Source: Sphingomonas sp. PsM26
GTDB taxonomy: Bacteria; Pseudomonadota; Alphaproteobacteria; Sphingomonadales; Sphingomonadaceae
DNA length: 64,000 bases
Direction: 5' to 3'
NCBI GenBank assembly: GCA_030433805.1
Contig: JARUXA010000016.1
Span: forward strand, 1-64,000
Shown: in pieces, positions 44,818 through 53,816 of the stretch
Numbering within the stretch: the stretch's first letter is position 1
Layout: each line of letters begins with the position of its first letter
The notes under the pieces: generated by a model
The model's input: the letters and a program-made list of their open reading frames with translations, nothing else
Told to the model about the DNA's origin: nothing
The model's database searches: none
Made by a program: the position numbers and the translations under genes

Positions 44818-46920
44818 CTAGCCGTGGACCTGCACGCTGAACCGCACCGTCCGCGGCGAACCGGGAAACACCCACACCGGGCTGTACGAACTCTGCGCAT
44901 AACGCGCATCGAACAGATTGTCCGCTTCGAGCCGAAGCGAGACATGCCGCGACACGCCATATTCAACGGACGCCTTGGCCTTCACGTAACCCGGCAGCAC
45001 CAGCTCGCTCGCATCGATCGCGCCCGCGCGATCGCCGACATAGGCCACCCCCGCGCTCCCCGACAGGCCGAGCCCGGGCGTGGGACCGAACCGCCCGAGC
45101 ACGAACACCCCGCCGCTATGCTCGGGCACGTTGAGCACGCGGTCGGTCGCGAAGGTGGCGTCGTCGGTGCGCGCGCGGGTCCGGGCGTAATTGGCGACGA
45201 TCTGCCAGCGCGGCCCCAGCTTGACCGATCCGTCGAGCTCGATGCCCTTGCTCGACAATTGCCCGACCGGCGCGAGATAGCCGGGGTCGGTCGGGTCGTT
45301 GGTGAGGATGCCGCGTTTGGTGATGTCGAACCACGTCGCCGCGACGTCGATCCCGCGCCAGGCCCCGGAGACCCCGACCTCATAGCCCTTGCCCGTCTCC
45401 GGCCCGAAGCCGGTGCCGAACCGGTCGGTGCCCGAGTTGAGCAGGAAGCTCTCCCCCCAATTGGCGTGGAGCGCGACATGCTCCGCGACCTGATAGCGCG
45501 CCCCGACGCGGCCGTTCACAGGCGCATCGACGCGCCGCACGGTGAGCCCGGTGCGCAGATTGGCGAGCCGCTGGCGGTACGGATCGACGCGAAGCCCACC
45601 CGACAGCGTCAGCCGCTCGGTCGCTTCCCACATGTCCTGCACATAGACCGTGCCCGCCCAGCGCTTCTCGCGATTGTCGACGAACGGGATCGGGGTCGGC
45701 CCCGGCGTGCCGTAGACCGGCGCATAGACGTCGATCGCATAAGGCGCGGCGGCGGTGGGGCTGCGACGGAGGTAGCGGTCCTGATAGTCGAGATAATAGC
45801 CCTTCACGCCGACCGCGACGCGATGCGCGCCGATCCGCCCGGACAGTTCGGCGCGCGCGGACAGGTCATCCACCGCGTAATCGCGCTGGCGGCGCTGGCG
45901 CCACAGCGTGCGATCGTCGGGGCGGAGCTGGACGTGATCCGACGAAAACCCCGTCAGCGTTCCCGTGCGATAGGCGACTCCGCCGTTCAACGACCAGCCA
46001 TCGCCCAGCCCGAACACGCCGGTCACTTGATGCCGCTGGTTGCGGAAGCGCGTCAGTCCGTCGCCGGGCTCGCCATAGAAACGGGTGCGCGGCACGGCAT
46101 TGGCGTCGCCGCGGATCGCGGGGATCCCGCGGTCGAACGGCGCGTCGAACCGGGTGATCTCGCCGACATAGGTCAGCTGCACGTCGGCAGATGGCGACCA
46201 GCGCAGCGACGGTGCGATCACGCGGCGGCTGAGCGTCACGAAATCGCGCCAGCCGTCGCTATCCTCGCCCGCGACCACCAGCCGCGCCGAAAGCGTGTCG
46301 GTGAGCGGCCCGGTCGCGTCGAGCTCGACTCGCCGCGTGTCGAACGACCCGTAGGTGAAGGTCGCCGACGCGTCGGCTTTGGATTGCGGCGTCTTGCTGA
46401 CGATGTTGACGCGCCCGCCCGGATCGATGTCGCCGAAGATCGCGCCCGACGGGCCCTTGAGCAGCTCGATTCGCTCGGCCGTCGCAGGATCGCGCGGTGG
46501 CGCGAGGCCCCGGTTGGCGAGGAAGCCGTCGACATAATATTCCGCCCCGCCATCAGGCGTGCCGAGAAACCCGCGGATCGCAAAATTGTCGAGGAAACCC
46601 CCGCGATTGTTCTGGTTGCTGACCCCGCTGACGAGCTCCAGCGCGTCCGCCAGCCGATAGGCGCCCGCCGCGCTCAGCAAGTCGCGTTCGATCGACCGGC
46701 TCGATGGCGACATGCGTTCGGTGATCGCGTCCGACGACACCGCCCGGTCGACGTTGGTCCGGCGCGTGCCAAGAACGACGATGTCGGCGCTGCCATCCGC
46801 TCCCGGACCGTCTTTGGTTTCGGGGGCTGGCGTCTCGGCCGCAAGTGCCTCGCGCGGTTCGGCCTCGGCGGGCGCGAGCGTAAGCGACGACATCGCTGCC
46901 GCCAGAAGATGATAGCGCAA
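44818..46920 (-). CDS. TonB-dependent siderophore-type receptor
   Basis: This 700-aa outer-membrane receptor of the FhuA/FpvA-like group has a signal peptide, the DIVVLGTRR TonB-box-like segment, a plug with NFAIRGFLG and RIELLKGPSGAIFGDIDPGG (the GPSGxLYG-type siderophore receptor signature) and a barrel ending FSVQVHG. It lacks an STN domain, so it should not signal through FecR. The TTG start at 46920 follows AAAGGC. The substrate is probably a ferric siderophore, not proven. It is divergent from the DUF1624 gene with a 39-base gap. Confidence 0.9.
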   Translation of the reverse strand: MRYHLLAAAMSSLTLAPAEAEPREALAAETPAPETKDGPGADGSADIVVLGTRRTNVDRAVSSDAITERMSPSSRSIERDLLSAAGAYRLADALELVSGVSNQNNRGGFLDNFAIRGFLGTPDGGAEYYVDGFLANRGLAPPRDPATAERIELLKGPSGAIFGDIDPGGRVNIVSKTPQSKADASATFTYGSFDTRRVELDATGPLTDTLSARLVVAGEDSDGWRDFVTLSRRVIAPSLRWSPSADVQLTYVGEITRFDAPFDRGIPAIRGDANAVPRTRFYGEPGDGLTRFRNQRHQVTGVFGLGDGWSLNGGVAYRTGTLTGFSSDHVQLRPDDRTLWRQRRQRDYAVDDLSARAELSGRIGAHRVAVGVKGYYLDYQDRYLRRSPTAAAPYAIDVYAPVYGTPGPTPIPFVDNREKRWAGTVYVQDMWEATERLTLSGGLRVDPYRQRLANLRTGLTVRRVDAPVNGRVGARYQVAEHVALHANWGESFLLNSGTDRFGTGFGPETGKGYEVGVSGAWRGIDVAATWFDITKRGILTNDPTDPGYLAPVGQLSSKGIELDGSVKLGPRWQIVANYARTRARTDDATFATDRVLNVPEHSGGVFVLGRFGPTPGLGLSGSAGVAYVGDRAGAIDASELVLPGYVKAKASVEYGVSRHVSLRLEADNLFDARYAQSSYSPVWVFPGSPRTVRFSVQVHG

Positions 46921-46959
46921 GGCTTGCCTTTCGGGATATGTTGTACCATCCCCTTTCGT

Positions 46960-48162
46960 ATGAACCCGACCCTGTCAAGCGCATCGCGCGATCCCGCACC
47001 GATCGCGCAAGTCCCGGTAACCCAGGCGCTATCGTCGCATCGTATCGGCTCGATCGATGCGTTGCGCGGGCTGGTGATGCTGCTGATGCTGGTCGATCAC
47101 ACCCGCGAGTTCTTTTATTTCCACGCGCAGGTCAGCGACCCGATGACCCTCGCAACGACGCCGCCCGACCTGTTCTTCACGCGCGTTGCCGCGCATTTCT
47201 GCGCACCCGTGTTCCTGCTGCTGACCGGGCTCGCGGCGTATCTGTACGGGGCCGCGAAAGGCGGGGCGGGCGCGGCATCGGCGTTTCTGTTCAAGCGCGG
47301 GTTGTTCCTGATCGCGCTCGAACTGACCGTGGTCAGCTTCGCGTGGAGCTTCGATCCGACCCCCAAGCTAATCTACCTCCAGGTCATCTGGGCGATTGGC
47401 GTGGCGATGATCGCGCTTTCGGGGTTGCTACATTTGCCACGGTGGGGGCTGATCGCGCTCGGGCTGGCGATCGTGCTCGGGCACAATCTGTTCGACGGGA
47501 TCGAAGCGCCGGTCGGATCGGCGTGGCACGTCCCCTGGGCGATCCTGCACGACCGCGGCCTTATCGATCTGCCGTGGGGCGCGCAGGCGCGGACGTCCTA
47601 TCCGGTGCTGCCGTGGATCGGCGTGATCATGCTCGGCTATGCGATCGGGCCGTGGTTTGCGCGAGCGGTGACGCCCGCGGTGCGGGGGCGGCGGCTGGTC
47701 GGCGTGGGGGTGGTGGCGCTCGCCTTGTTCGCGCTGCTGCGCGCCACCAACGTCTATGGCGATCCGACCCCGTGGGTGAGTGGGCAGGATGCGCTGTCGA
47801 CGACGATGAGCGTGCTCAACCTCACCAAATATCCGCCGTCCGCCGATTTCCTGCTGGTGACGCTGGGGCTGGGCTTGCCGTTGCTCGCGGGGTTCGAGCG
47901 GTGGGGCGGGGGTTTGGGCAAGGGGCTCGCGGTGTTCGGTGGCGTGCCCTTGTTCTTCTACGTGGTGCATCTTTACGTTCTGCACGGTCTCAATCGCGCG
48001 ATCGGGCTGATCGTGCCGCACGACGCACCGCTGGTCAGCGTCGGCAACGTCGCGAGCCTGTGGCTGATCGCGGCGGCGCTCGCGGTGCCGGGGTGGTTCG
48101 CGTGCCGCGCGTTCACGCAGGTCAAGCGGCGGAGCGGACAGGCATGGATGCGCTATTTGTAA
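46960..48162 (+). CDS. DUF1624 membrane acyltransferase-like protein
   Basis: This 400-aa protein has about ten membrane helices and the N-terminal DUF1624 (heparan-alpha-glucosaminide N-acetyltransferase catalytic-like) signature: RIGSIDALRGLVML followed by DHTRE and a conserved FFTR..AHFCAPVFLLLTG stretch. Bacterial members are thought to acylate envelope sugars, using a membrane-embedded His. The ATG at 46960 is chosen as the first before the conserved segment; the much longer open frame to the left is antisense to the receptor gene and not real. Confidence 0.85.
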   Translation: MNPTLSSASRDPAPIAQVPVTQALSSHRIGSIDALRGLVMLLMLVDHTREFFYFHAQVSDPMTLATTPPDLFFTRVAAHFCAPVFLLLTGLAAYLYGAAKGGAGAASAFLFKRGLFLIALELTVVSFAWSFDPTPKLIYLQVIWAIGVAMIALSGLLHLPRWGLIALGLAIVLGHNLFDGIEAPVGSAWHVPWAILHDRGLIDLPWGAQARTSYPVLPWIGVIMLGYAIGPWFARAVTPAVRGRRLVGVGVVALALFALLRATNVYGDPTPWVSGQDALSTTMSVLNLTKYPPSADFLLVTLGLGLPLLAGFERWGGGLGKGLAVFGGVPLFFYVVHLYVLHGLNRAIGLIVPHDAPLVSVGNVASLWLIAAALAVPGWFACRAFTQVKRRSGQAWMRYL

Positions 48163-48229
48163 TGCGGACACTGGCCTCCGAGCTTCGCAAAGGGCATCCC
48201 GGCGCAAGGACTTGCACGGGAACACGACG

Positions 48230-49072
48230 ATGACGCGATGGATCGATGCGCACCAGCATTTCTGGTCGCTGACGACGCCCGGGCATGAATGGCCGACCGC
48301 CGCGGAAGCGCCGATCCACCGCGACTTCGGCCCGGACGACCTGCTGTCGTCGCTCGACGGCCTCGACTTTGCGGGAAGCGTGCTGGTCCAGTCGCAGCCG
48401 ACCGACGCCGATACCGACTGGATGCTCGCGCTGGCAGAGCGGACGCCGCTGGTGCGCGCGGTGGTCGGCTGGGTCGATCTTGCCGATCCCGCCGCGCCCG
48501 ACCGCATCGCTGCGCTGGCGGCGAACCCGCTGTTGCGCGGCCTGCGCCCGATGCTGCAGGCGATCGAGGATAGTGACTGGCTGCTCGGCGCGGCGCTTAC
48601 CCCTGCGATCGCGGCGATGCAGGCGGCGGGATTGCGGCTCGATGCGCTGGTCCAGCCGCGTCATCTGCCGATGCTCGCACGCTTCGTCGAGTGTTGGCCC
48701 GATCTGCCGATCGTGATCGACCATGCCGCCAAGCCGTTCGCCGCGACCGGCACGCTCGACCCGTGGCGCGGCGACATCGCGACGCTCGCCGGGCTTGGGG
48801 TGCATTGCAAATTGTCCGGGTTGCGGACTGAACAGGTTCCCGGCCAGCCCGCGGACGCGCTCGCGCCTTATGTCGCGCACCTCGTCGAGGCGTTCGGGCC
48901 GCGGCTGATGTGGGGGAGCGACTGGCCGGTCGTGCGGCTGTCGGGGGACGACTGGCGGCGCTGGCACGACGATGCACTGCGGATGGCGCGCACGGTAGGC
49001 GCGGACATCGACCGGCTGTTCCACGGTGCGGCGGTCGACTTCTACGGGCTGGAGGGGGAGGGCCTCGCCTAA
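48230..49072 (+). CDS. Amidohydrolase (Amidohydro_2, lactonase-like)
   Basis: This 280-aa TIM-barrel hydrolase begins with WIDAHQHFW, the motif of the L-fucono-1,5-lactonase/4-sulfomuconolactonase group. It continues with RGLRPM, PIVIDHAAKP and the metal Asp in WGSDWPV. Enzymes of this group open sugar lactones; an L-fuconolactone substrate would fit the fucosidase at 19.5 kb, but that link is only an inference. A TTG at 48212 is in frame; the ATG at 48230 directly precedes the conserved motif. Confidence 0.82.
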   Translation: MTRWIDAHQHFWSLTTPGHEWPTAAEAPIHRDFGPDDLLSSLDGLDFAGSVLVQSQPTDADTDWMLALAERTPLVRAVVGWVDLADPAAPDRIAALAANPLLRGLRPMLQAIEDSDWLLGAALTPAIAAMQAAGLRLDALVQPRHLPMLARFVECWPDLPIVIDHAAKPFAATGTLDPWRGDIATLAGLGVHCKLSGLRTEQVPGQPADALAPYVAHLVEAFGPRLMWGSDWPVVRLSGDDWRRWHDDALRMARTVGADIDRLFHGAAVDFYGLEGEGLA

Positions 49073-49080
49073 CTCCCCCT

Positions 49081-49173
49081 CCGTTCGCCCTGAGCGCAGT
49101 CGAAGGGCACCGCCACACTAGCTGAGGGCTTGTGGAGAGACGGGGGCTTCGACTTCGCTCAGCCCGAACGGGG
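49081..49173. repeat. Inverted repeat element, copy 2
   Basis: Arms CCGTTCGCCCTGAGCGCAGT (49081 onward) and the complementary arm ending CTCAGCCCGAACGG (49173) match copy 1 at 44646-44735, whereas the spacers differ. It lies between convergent genes and could end both transcripts. Confidence 0.8.
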
Positions 49174-49187
49174 AGGGGGGAGCAACC

Positions 49188-50408
49188 CTAGCCCAGCGCC
49201 GCCTGCTTCTCTTCCGCCAGCCGGTCGAGCTCGGCGCGGGTCTTCTTCTCGCTCGCGGTCTTGAGCTGCCCGCACGCAGCATCGATGTCGCGGCCGCGCG
49301 GGGTGCGGACCGGGGCGCTGATCCCGGCGTCGAACACGATGTTCGAGAACGCCTTGATCCGCTCCGGGGTCGAGCATTCATAGGGCGCGCCCGGCCACGG
49401 GTTGAACGGGATCAGATTGACCTTCGCCGGCAGGTCGTAGAATTTGAGCAACCGCACCAGCTCGCGCGCATCCGCGTCGCTGTCGTTCTTGTCTTTAAGC
49501 ATCACATATTCGAACGTGATCCGCCGCGCATTGTTCGCGCCCGGATAGTCCGCGCACGCCTGCAGCACTTCCTCGAGCTTATACTTGCGGTTGATCGGCA
49601 CGATTTCGTCGCGGATCTCGTTGGTGACGGCATGGAGCGACACCGCGAGGTTGACCGAAATCTCCTCCCCCGCGCGCGCCATCAGCGGCACCACGCCCGA
49701 GGTCGACAGCGTGATCCGCCGCCGCGACAGGCCGATCCCGTCGCCGTCCATCACGATCTTCAACCCGTCGCGGACATTGTCGAAATTATAGAGCGGCTCG
49801 CCCATCCCCATCATCACGATGTTGGTGAGCATCCGCCCCTCGGGCTGGCTCGGCCATTCGCCCAAAGCATCGCGCGCGAGCATCACCTGCCCGACGATTT
49901 CGCTCGGGCTGAGGTTGCGCACCAGCCGCATCGTGCCGGTATGGCAGAAGCGGCAATTGAGCGTGCAGCCGACCTGGCTCGACACGCACAAGGTGCCGCG
50001 GTCCGCATCGGGGATGAACACCATCTCGTAATCATTGCCGTCGTCGGTGCGCAGCAGCCACTTGCGCGTCCCGTCAGTCGAAACCTGCGCCTCGACCACT
50101 TGCGGGCGGCTGATCGTGAAGCGCTGCTCGAGCCACGGCTGCATCGTCTTTGAGATGTCGGTCATCAGCGAAAAGTCGGTGACGCCGCGATTGTAGATCC
50201 AGTGCCACAATTGCTTGGCGCGCAGCTTCGCCTGCTTGGGGTCGAGCTGCGAGGTCTCGAGCGCCATCCGCAGATCGGGCTTGGACAGCCCGAGCAGATC
50301 GATCCGCCCATCGCTGCGCGGCACCAGCGCACGCGGCACGGGTACGGGGTCGATATGCCCCGGAATGGGCATGGCGTAGGCTGGTGCTGTCTGCATGGGG
50401 CTGCACAT
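49188..50408 (-). CDS. rlmN: Dual-specificity 23S rRNA/tRNA adenine-C2 methyltransferase
   Basis: This 406-aa radical SAM enzyme methylates A2503 of 23S rRNA and A37 of some tRNAs. The cluster motif is Cys148-x3-Cys152-x2-Cys155 (CTLNCRFC). The GMGEPLYN segment binds [13 protein letters not shown] and the C-terminal [12 protein letters not shown] with the mechanistic Cys are family hallmarks. The ATG at 50408 or the one at 50396 may be used; neither has a strong ribosome site. Confidence 0.95.
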   Translation of the reverse strand: MCSPMQTAPAYAMPIPGHIDPVPVPRALVPRSDGRIDLLGLSKPDLRMALETSQLDPKQAKLRAKQLWHWIYNRGVTDFSLMTDISKTMQPWLEQRFTISRPQVVEAQVSTDGTRKWLLRTDDGNDYEMVFIPDADRGTLCVSSQVGCTLNCRFCHTGTMRLVRNLSPSEIVGQVMLARDALGEWPSQPEGRMLTNIVMMGMGEPLYNFDNVRDGLKIVMDGDGIGLSRRRITLSTSGVVPLMARAGEEISVNLAVSLHAVTNEIRDEIVPINRKYKLEEVLQACADYPGANNARRITFEYVMLKDKNDSDADARELVRLLKFYDLPAKVNLIPFNPWPGAPYECSTPERIKAFSNIVFDAGISAPVRTPRGRDIDAACGQLKTASEKKTRAELDRLAEEKQAALG

Positions 50409-51018
50409 AGGGGAAAATGGCGGGATTTTCTACTCCCTGTGCGGGGGGAGGGTGATCTGGGCGTTGCGGGGGGGCTTGCAGGATGTGACGGTCTTCGGAT
50501 GGCATTGGTCCAGAGGGTGCCGTGGCGACGCTGGTTGCCCGCTATTTCGAAAGAAAACACAACGTTCGCTAAAGTGTCGAGGTTCGACACAGTCGAAATA
50601 TGGCACTTTGCGACAGCGTTGCGGCGGCTGATGCTTGCACCAGGCATTCGGTGTAGCGCTTCCCCGGCGAAGGCCGGGGCCCAGGAGAAAGGCAGAAGAG
50701 TGCGAGCGATAGCGCTTCGTTACCTCACCTCCGCTACTGGGCCCCGGCCTTCGCCGGGGAAGCAATGCGGGGAAAGCGATGGTTGCAGCGTTCCGCCGCC
50801 ACACGCTGGCGCGTCGATGACGGCCTGCATGCGTTGGAGGCCAATTTCCACCTCCATGTCGGAATTAATCGCGTCGTCTCGAGATGCGCGGCCTCCCGTC
50901 CTACGAATATCTTGCACGCTTTTGGACAAACGATTCCAGCCGAATTGAGATCGACCGTATCTCTACACTCCGGGACCAAACGCTTGGGTGGGCAGATCGA
51001 CTAGATCCGAGCCGGAAC
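50409..51018. other. Gene-free region of about 610 bases with repeats
   Basis: I find no supportable gene. The region holds a 7-base dyad GTGTCGA-GGT-TCGACAC at 50574-50590, flanked by AAAGTG and CACTTT further out, and a long palindromic repeat at 50658-50763. From about 50860 rightward the composition turns less GC-rich, leading into the OpgC-type gene. Confidence 0.5.
50658..50763. repeat. Perfect 27-base inverted repeat around a 52-base loop
   Basis: Left arm 50658-50684 begins GCTTCCCCGGCGAAGGCC and the right arm 50737-50763 is its exact reverse complement. Each arm holds the small palindrome CCCCGGCGAAGGCCGGGG. This is the shape of dispersed REP/BIME elements in sphingomonads. Confidence 0.85.
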
Positions 51019-52131
51019 TCAGACTCGAGCCCCCAAGGGAATCCCGTTTATGGATCCCGATCTTGAGGTTTTGGCAAACTTGCGTTTGTCCCAATATTTT
51101 GCCGCTGCCCACGTCGCTAGAACCGAAGTTATCGTGATGGCTATATAACCAAGCCAACCCAACCCGAGCTGTTGCCATATATAGAGACCGATGAATGTCG
51201 CCACAGTGCTAAATAAAAATGCGTTTAGACTGTGCCGACCGATCAGAGCGGCCGATCGAAGTATCAGGCTATCTAGGTGGTTTCTCAGAACCGTAACCAC
51301 CCCGGCATAAAGTAAAACGACCAATATGGCATGCGCTGCTCTTGCCGGCCCAAGAGTCCCGTGATCAGCTAGCGGAATGCGCGGGAGATCCAGTACGATC
51401 TTCAGTGTTCCTATCAACGCAAACAGAGCCAGTGATGCCCAGAATATCCAGCGCTGTTTTTCGAGTAAGGCAAAGACGCGATCATGCAGCCGGACGCTGC
51501 CACCCGCCATGGCGACGAAGAATATCACCTGCCATGCCAACGGGTGGAGTGACCAAGCGCTTTTCTCAAGGGGGTTAGGCGATCCGCCCAGTTCAGGGTA
51601 AATCCGCACAAAAACCTGGAATGCAAGGTATACCGTCATTGATGTCGCTACCAAAATCAGTGGTGAGCGACGAATAAGCCACACTGCTACTGGACTTATC
51701 AAAAGCAACGTAACGTACAAATGCAGAACATTGAGTATAAAAGGACCGTAGGTCAGGACCGAAAAATAAGCCGCCGCTTGTAATGGAGCTGTCGTCAACG
51801 GTGTAAAGTTGGTTGCTGCATTAAACTGTTGATTTGTCGCAAATGTAGATAGTACCGCCGCTATGAAAAGTGCGAAGTTCCATGCGTAAAGTTTTGTAGC
51901 TCGGACAAACAACAGCGCCGTCGCATTAGGTTTATTTACATAGACCATTCCAACCATGTAGCCCGACAACGCTACAAATATTTCCGCCGCGGACGAAAGT
52001 GAAACGGTCGTCGCAGTCGGTATTTGAGGGCCCGTCATTCCAAGCTCTGCCGACAGAAACGAAAAATGGTTGATAATGATGGTAACCATTGCAAAGCCGC
52101 GTATCGTATCGATCCTACTATCACGCGCCAT
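51019..52131 (-). CDS. OpgC-type membrane acyltransferase
   Basis: This 370-aa protein of the OpgC family (osmoregulated periplasmic glucan succinylation, acyltransferase-3-like) has the N-terminal RIDTIRGFAMVTIIINH with its conserved Arg and His, SSAAEIFVALSGYMVG, and about ten membrane helices. It would transfer a succinyl or other acyl group to periplasmic glucans or another envelope polysaccharide. No opgGH genes are adjacent. Composition is clearly less GC-rich than the surroundings, which suggests acquisition from elsewhere. Confidence 0.85.
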   Translation of the reverse strand: MARDSRIDTIRGFAMVTIIINHFSFLSAELGMTGPQIPTATTVSLSSAAEIFVALSGYMVGMVYVNKPNATALLFVRATKLYAWNFALFIAAVLSTFATNQQFNAATNFTPLTTAPLQAAAYFSVLTYGPFILNVLHLYVTLLLISPVAVWLIRRSPLILVATSMTVYLAFQVFVRIYPELGGSPNPLEKSAWSLHPLAWQVIFFVAMAGGSVRLHDRVFALLEKQRWIFWASLALFALIGTLKIVLDLPRIPLADHGTLGPARAAHAILVVLLYAGVVTVLRNHLDSLILRSAALIGRHSLNAFLFSTVATFIGLYIWQQLGLGWLGYIAITITSVLATWAAAKYWDKRKFAKTSRSGSINGIPLGARV

Positions 52132-52139
52132 GCAAAAAA

Positions 52140-52287
52140 CACTTCCGGATCAGATGTTTGTTTGAAGACGTTGGTGGCAGCATGCGATGGCCGGGTCAAT
52201 ATGGTTAACGTTGCGAACGCAAGCTCGGTCGACGCAGTCGTGGGACTGTTGCAGACGTTCACCACGATGAGGAGCGTTCAGCAATGA
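52140..52287 (+). pseudogene. Possible remnant of a paralogue of the next small gene
   Basis: The frame here ends in a stretch with VNMVNV, SSVDAVVGLLQT and RSVQQ, and its stop overlaps the following ATG. The next protein has RVNIEV, SVVGLL and, later, GVVGLLRT followed by CVQAIRQ. The shared elements, also visible in DNA around ACCACGA and GCGTTCA, suggest a decayed tandem copy. No start or signal peptide is seen for it. Confidence 0.25.
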
Positions 52288-52616
52288 CGATCAAGCTTGC
52301 GATCGTTGCGGTGTTTACTTGCGCTGCTTGCCATGCAGGGGAGGCTGAACCACCTCAGCGCGTGAATATCGAGGTGACTGGCTCTCCGCAGTGCCTTGCC
52401 AGCGTGGTAGGCCTTCTTGATCTTCCTGCCGCCACGATGCCCGTTTGGTCAGGGCGATTTGGAAGGATGGAGTTTGGACCCGTCGAGGCTACGGGGTTCT
52501 CCGGGGTGGTCGGCTTGCTCCGAACCACGAAGTGCGTTCAAGCAATCCGACAGCGGCCCTGTGCTACTAGGCTGTCCGATCTCGATACGTGTAATGCACC
52601 AAAGCGGCGCAGTTGA
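52284..52616 (+). CDS. Small exported protein of unknown function
   Basis: A protein of 110 aa with a signal-like N-terminus (MTIKLAIVAVFTCAACHA) and an AGGAG ribosome site nine bases upstream. A lipobox-like Ala-Ala-Cys lies at 13-15. The mature part has two VVGLL repeats and five more Cys. No family recognised. It lies in the less GC-rich segment and may be a recent arrival. Confidence 0.45.
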   Translation: MTIKLAIVAVFTCAACHAGEAEPPQRVNIEVTGSPQCLASVVGLLDLPAATMPVWSGRFGRMEFGPVEATGFSGVVGLLRTTKCVQAIRQRPCATRLSDLDTCNAPKRRS

Positions 52617-52789
52617 CGTCGGCTTTGCATCACGGTGCGACGTTCAGACGATAGGAACGTGATCGCCGTGCAGGAAAAGTCACCGGCAGCCTTTGGTCAC
52701 GTAAGCGGACGCACGAAAACGTCCGTAAGCGAGGCTCAATGGTTCAAGCATGTCATCGGCGTTTGTGACGAGCGCCGCATGACAAACAC

Positions 52790-52833
52790 AGAAGGGGCCG
52801 CCAACGCCCCTCCCGGAACATTGGCGGCCTTCT
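52790..52833 (-). terminator. Hairpin terminator of the PEP-CTERM gene
   Basis: Inverted arms AGAAGGGGCCGCCAA and TTGGCGGCC-TTCT enclose a 16-base loop, about 24 bases past the stop of the minus-strand PEP-CTERM gene, followed by a T-containing tail. Confidence 0.55.
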
Positions 52834-52856
52834 CATGCGCCGAAGCGACGGACCAA

Positions 52857-53618
52857 TCAGGCCGCGGCGAAGGAAACCGCCGTCTGGCGACGGCGATAGC
52901 GCAGGCCAGCCCCCGCGAAGCCGAAGCCGATCAGCATCATCGCCCAGGTCGCGGGCTCGGGGACGGCGGCCATGGTGCTCACGCTGAAACCGCCGAGCTT
53001 GAAGGCATCATACGCCTTGCCGCCGTCGGGCGTGGTTGCGCTGATCATCCAGACGTTGCCGAACGCCTGGTCGCCCAGCGCGATCCCGCGCGATCCGCTC
53101 GCGCCGGTGCCGGTGGACAGCGCGGTTCCCTTGAACGCGCTCGCGAGGCTGGCATAGCTGTATCCGTCGATCGGCAGCGTGCTGTTCCAGGCGGCGGTGG
53201 TCGATCCCCAGCCGAGCAGCGCGTTATTGTCGGGCGCATAGCCGTTGAACGCATAGCTGTTGAAGACCGCCGAGGTCAGCTTCACGGCCTGGTCGAACTG
53301 CAGCAGGAAGAAATCGGTGCCACCGGAGCTGTCCGCCTGGTGGGTGCCGTTCGCGCCGGTCTCGTTCCGGTTGATGATCCCGAGGCCCGCAGTGCCGTAG
53401 GAGCCGACCGCGCTATTGTCGATCACGCCGTTAATGCTGGACCAACCGGTGACCTTGACGTTCAGCTTCCCGCTGCCGTTGGTCGCGGTATAGATGCGTC
53501 CCGCGTCGCTGCTGCCGGTATTGCCGGCGGTGGTGGTCGATACCAGGAAGCTGGTGGCATGGGCGGGGCCAGCGGCAAGCATTGCAGCGGCAAAGGCGAA
53601 GGCGATCTGTTTACGCAT
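52857..53618 (-). CDS. PEPxxWA-CTERM exported protein
   Basis: A protein of 253 aa with an N-terminal signal peptide (cleavage near AHA/TS) and a C-terminal sorting tail VPEPATWAMM followed by a hydrophobic helix and RYRRR. This is the PEPxxWA-CTERM tripartite signal of sphingomonads, recognised by an exosortase/archaeosortase-type enzyme (not in this window). The mature region is Gly/Ser/Thr/Asn-rich and beta-strand-prone, like exopolysaccharide-associated surface proteins. The ATG at 53618 opens the signal peptide. Confidence 0.9.
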   Translation of the reverse strand: MRKQIAFAFAAAMLAAGPAHATSFLVSTTTAGNTGSSDAGRIYTATNGSGKLNVKVTGWSSINGVIDNSAVGSYGTAGLGIINRNETGANGTHQADSSGGTDFFLLQFDQAVKLTSAVFNSYAFNGYAPDNNALLGWGSTTAAWNSTLPIDGYSYASLASAFKGTALSTGTGASGSRGIALGDQAFGNVWMISATTPDGGKAYDAFKLGGFSVSTMAAVPEPATWAMMLIGFGFAGAGLRYRRRQTAVSFAAA

Positions 53619-53816
53619 TACACTATCTTTCGTCGGCGGTTTGGCTGGGACCGTATTTCTCCAAAAAAAGGTGCCGATCAACTTGACAGCTTAGTTAACA
53701 GGATCCTGAATTGAGACGGAATTTGGTAAACTCCGCGTTAGCCATGTCGGATGCGTCTCCCGATCTGCTTTGAGCGCTCCCGTGGCTCTGGTATGATCCG
53801 CTTGGAGATCAGCACT

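Noticed and set aside
44824..46959. Very long plus-strand open frame joined to the DUF1624 gene
   Set aside because: It is antisense to the well-supported TonB receptor, its translation is rich in Arg, Asp and His without domain motifs, and the real gene begins at the ATG at 46960.
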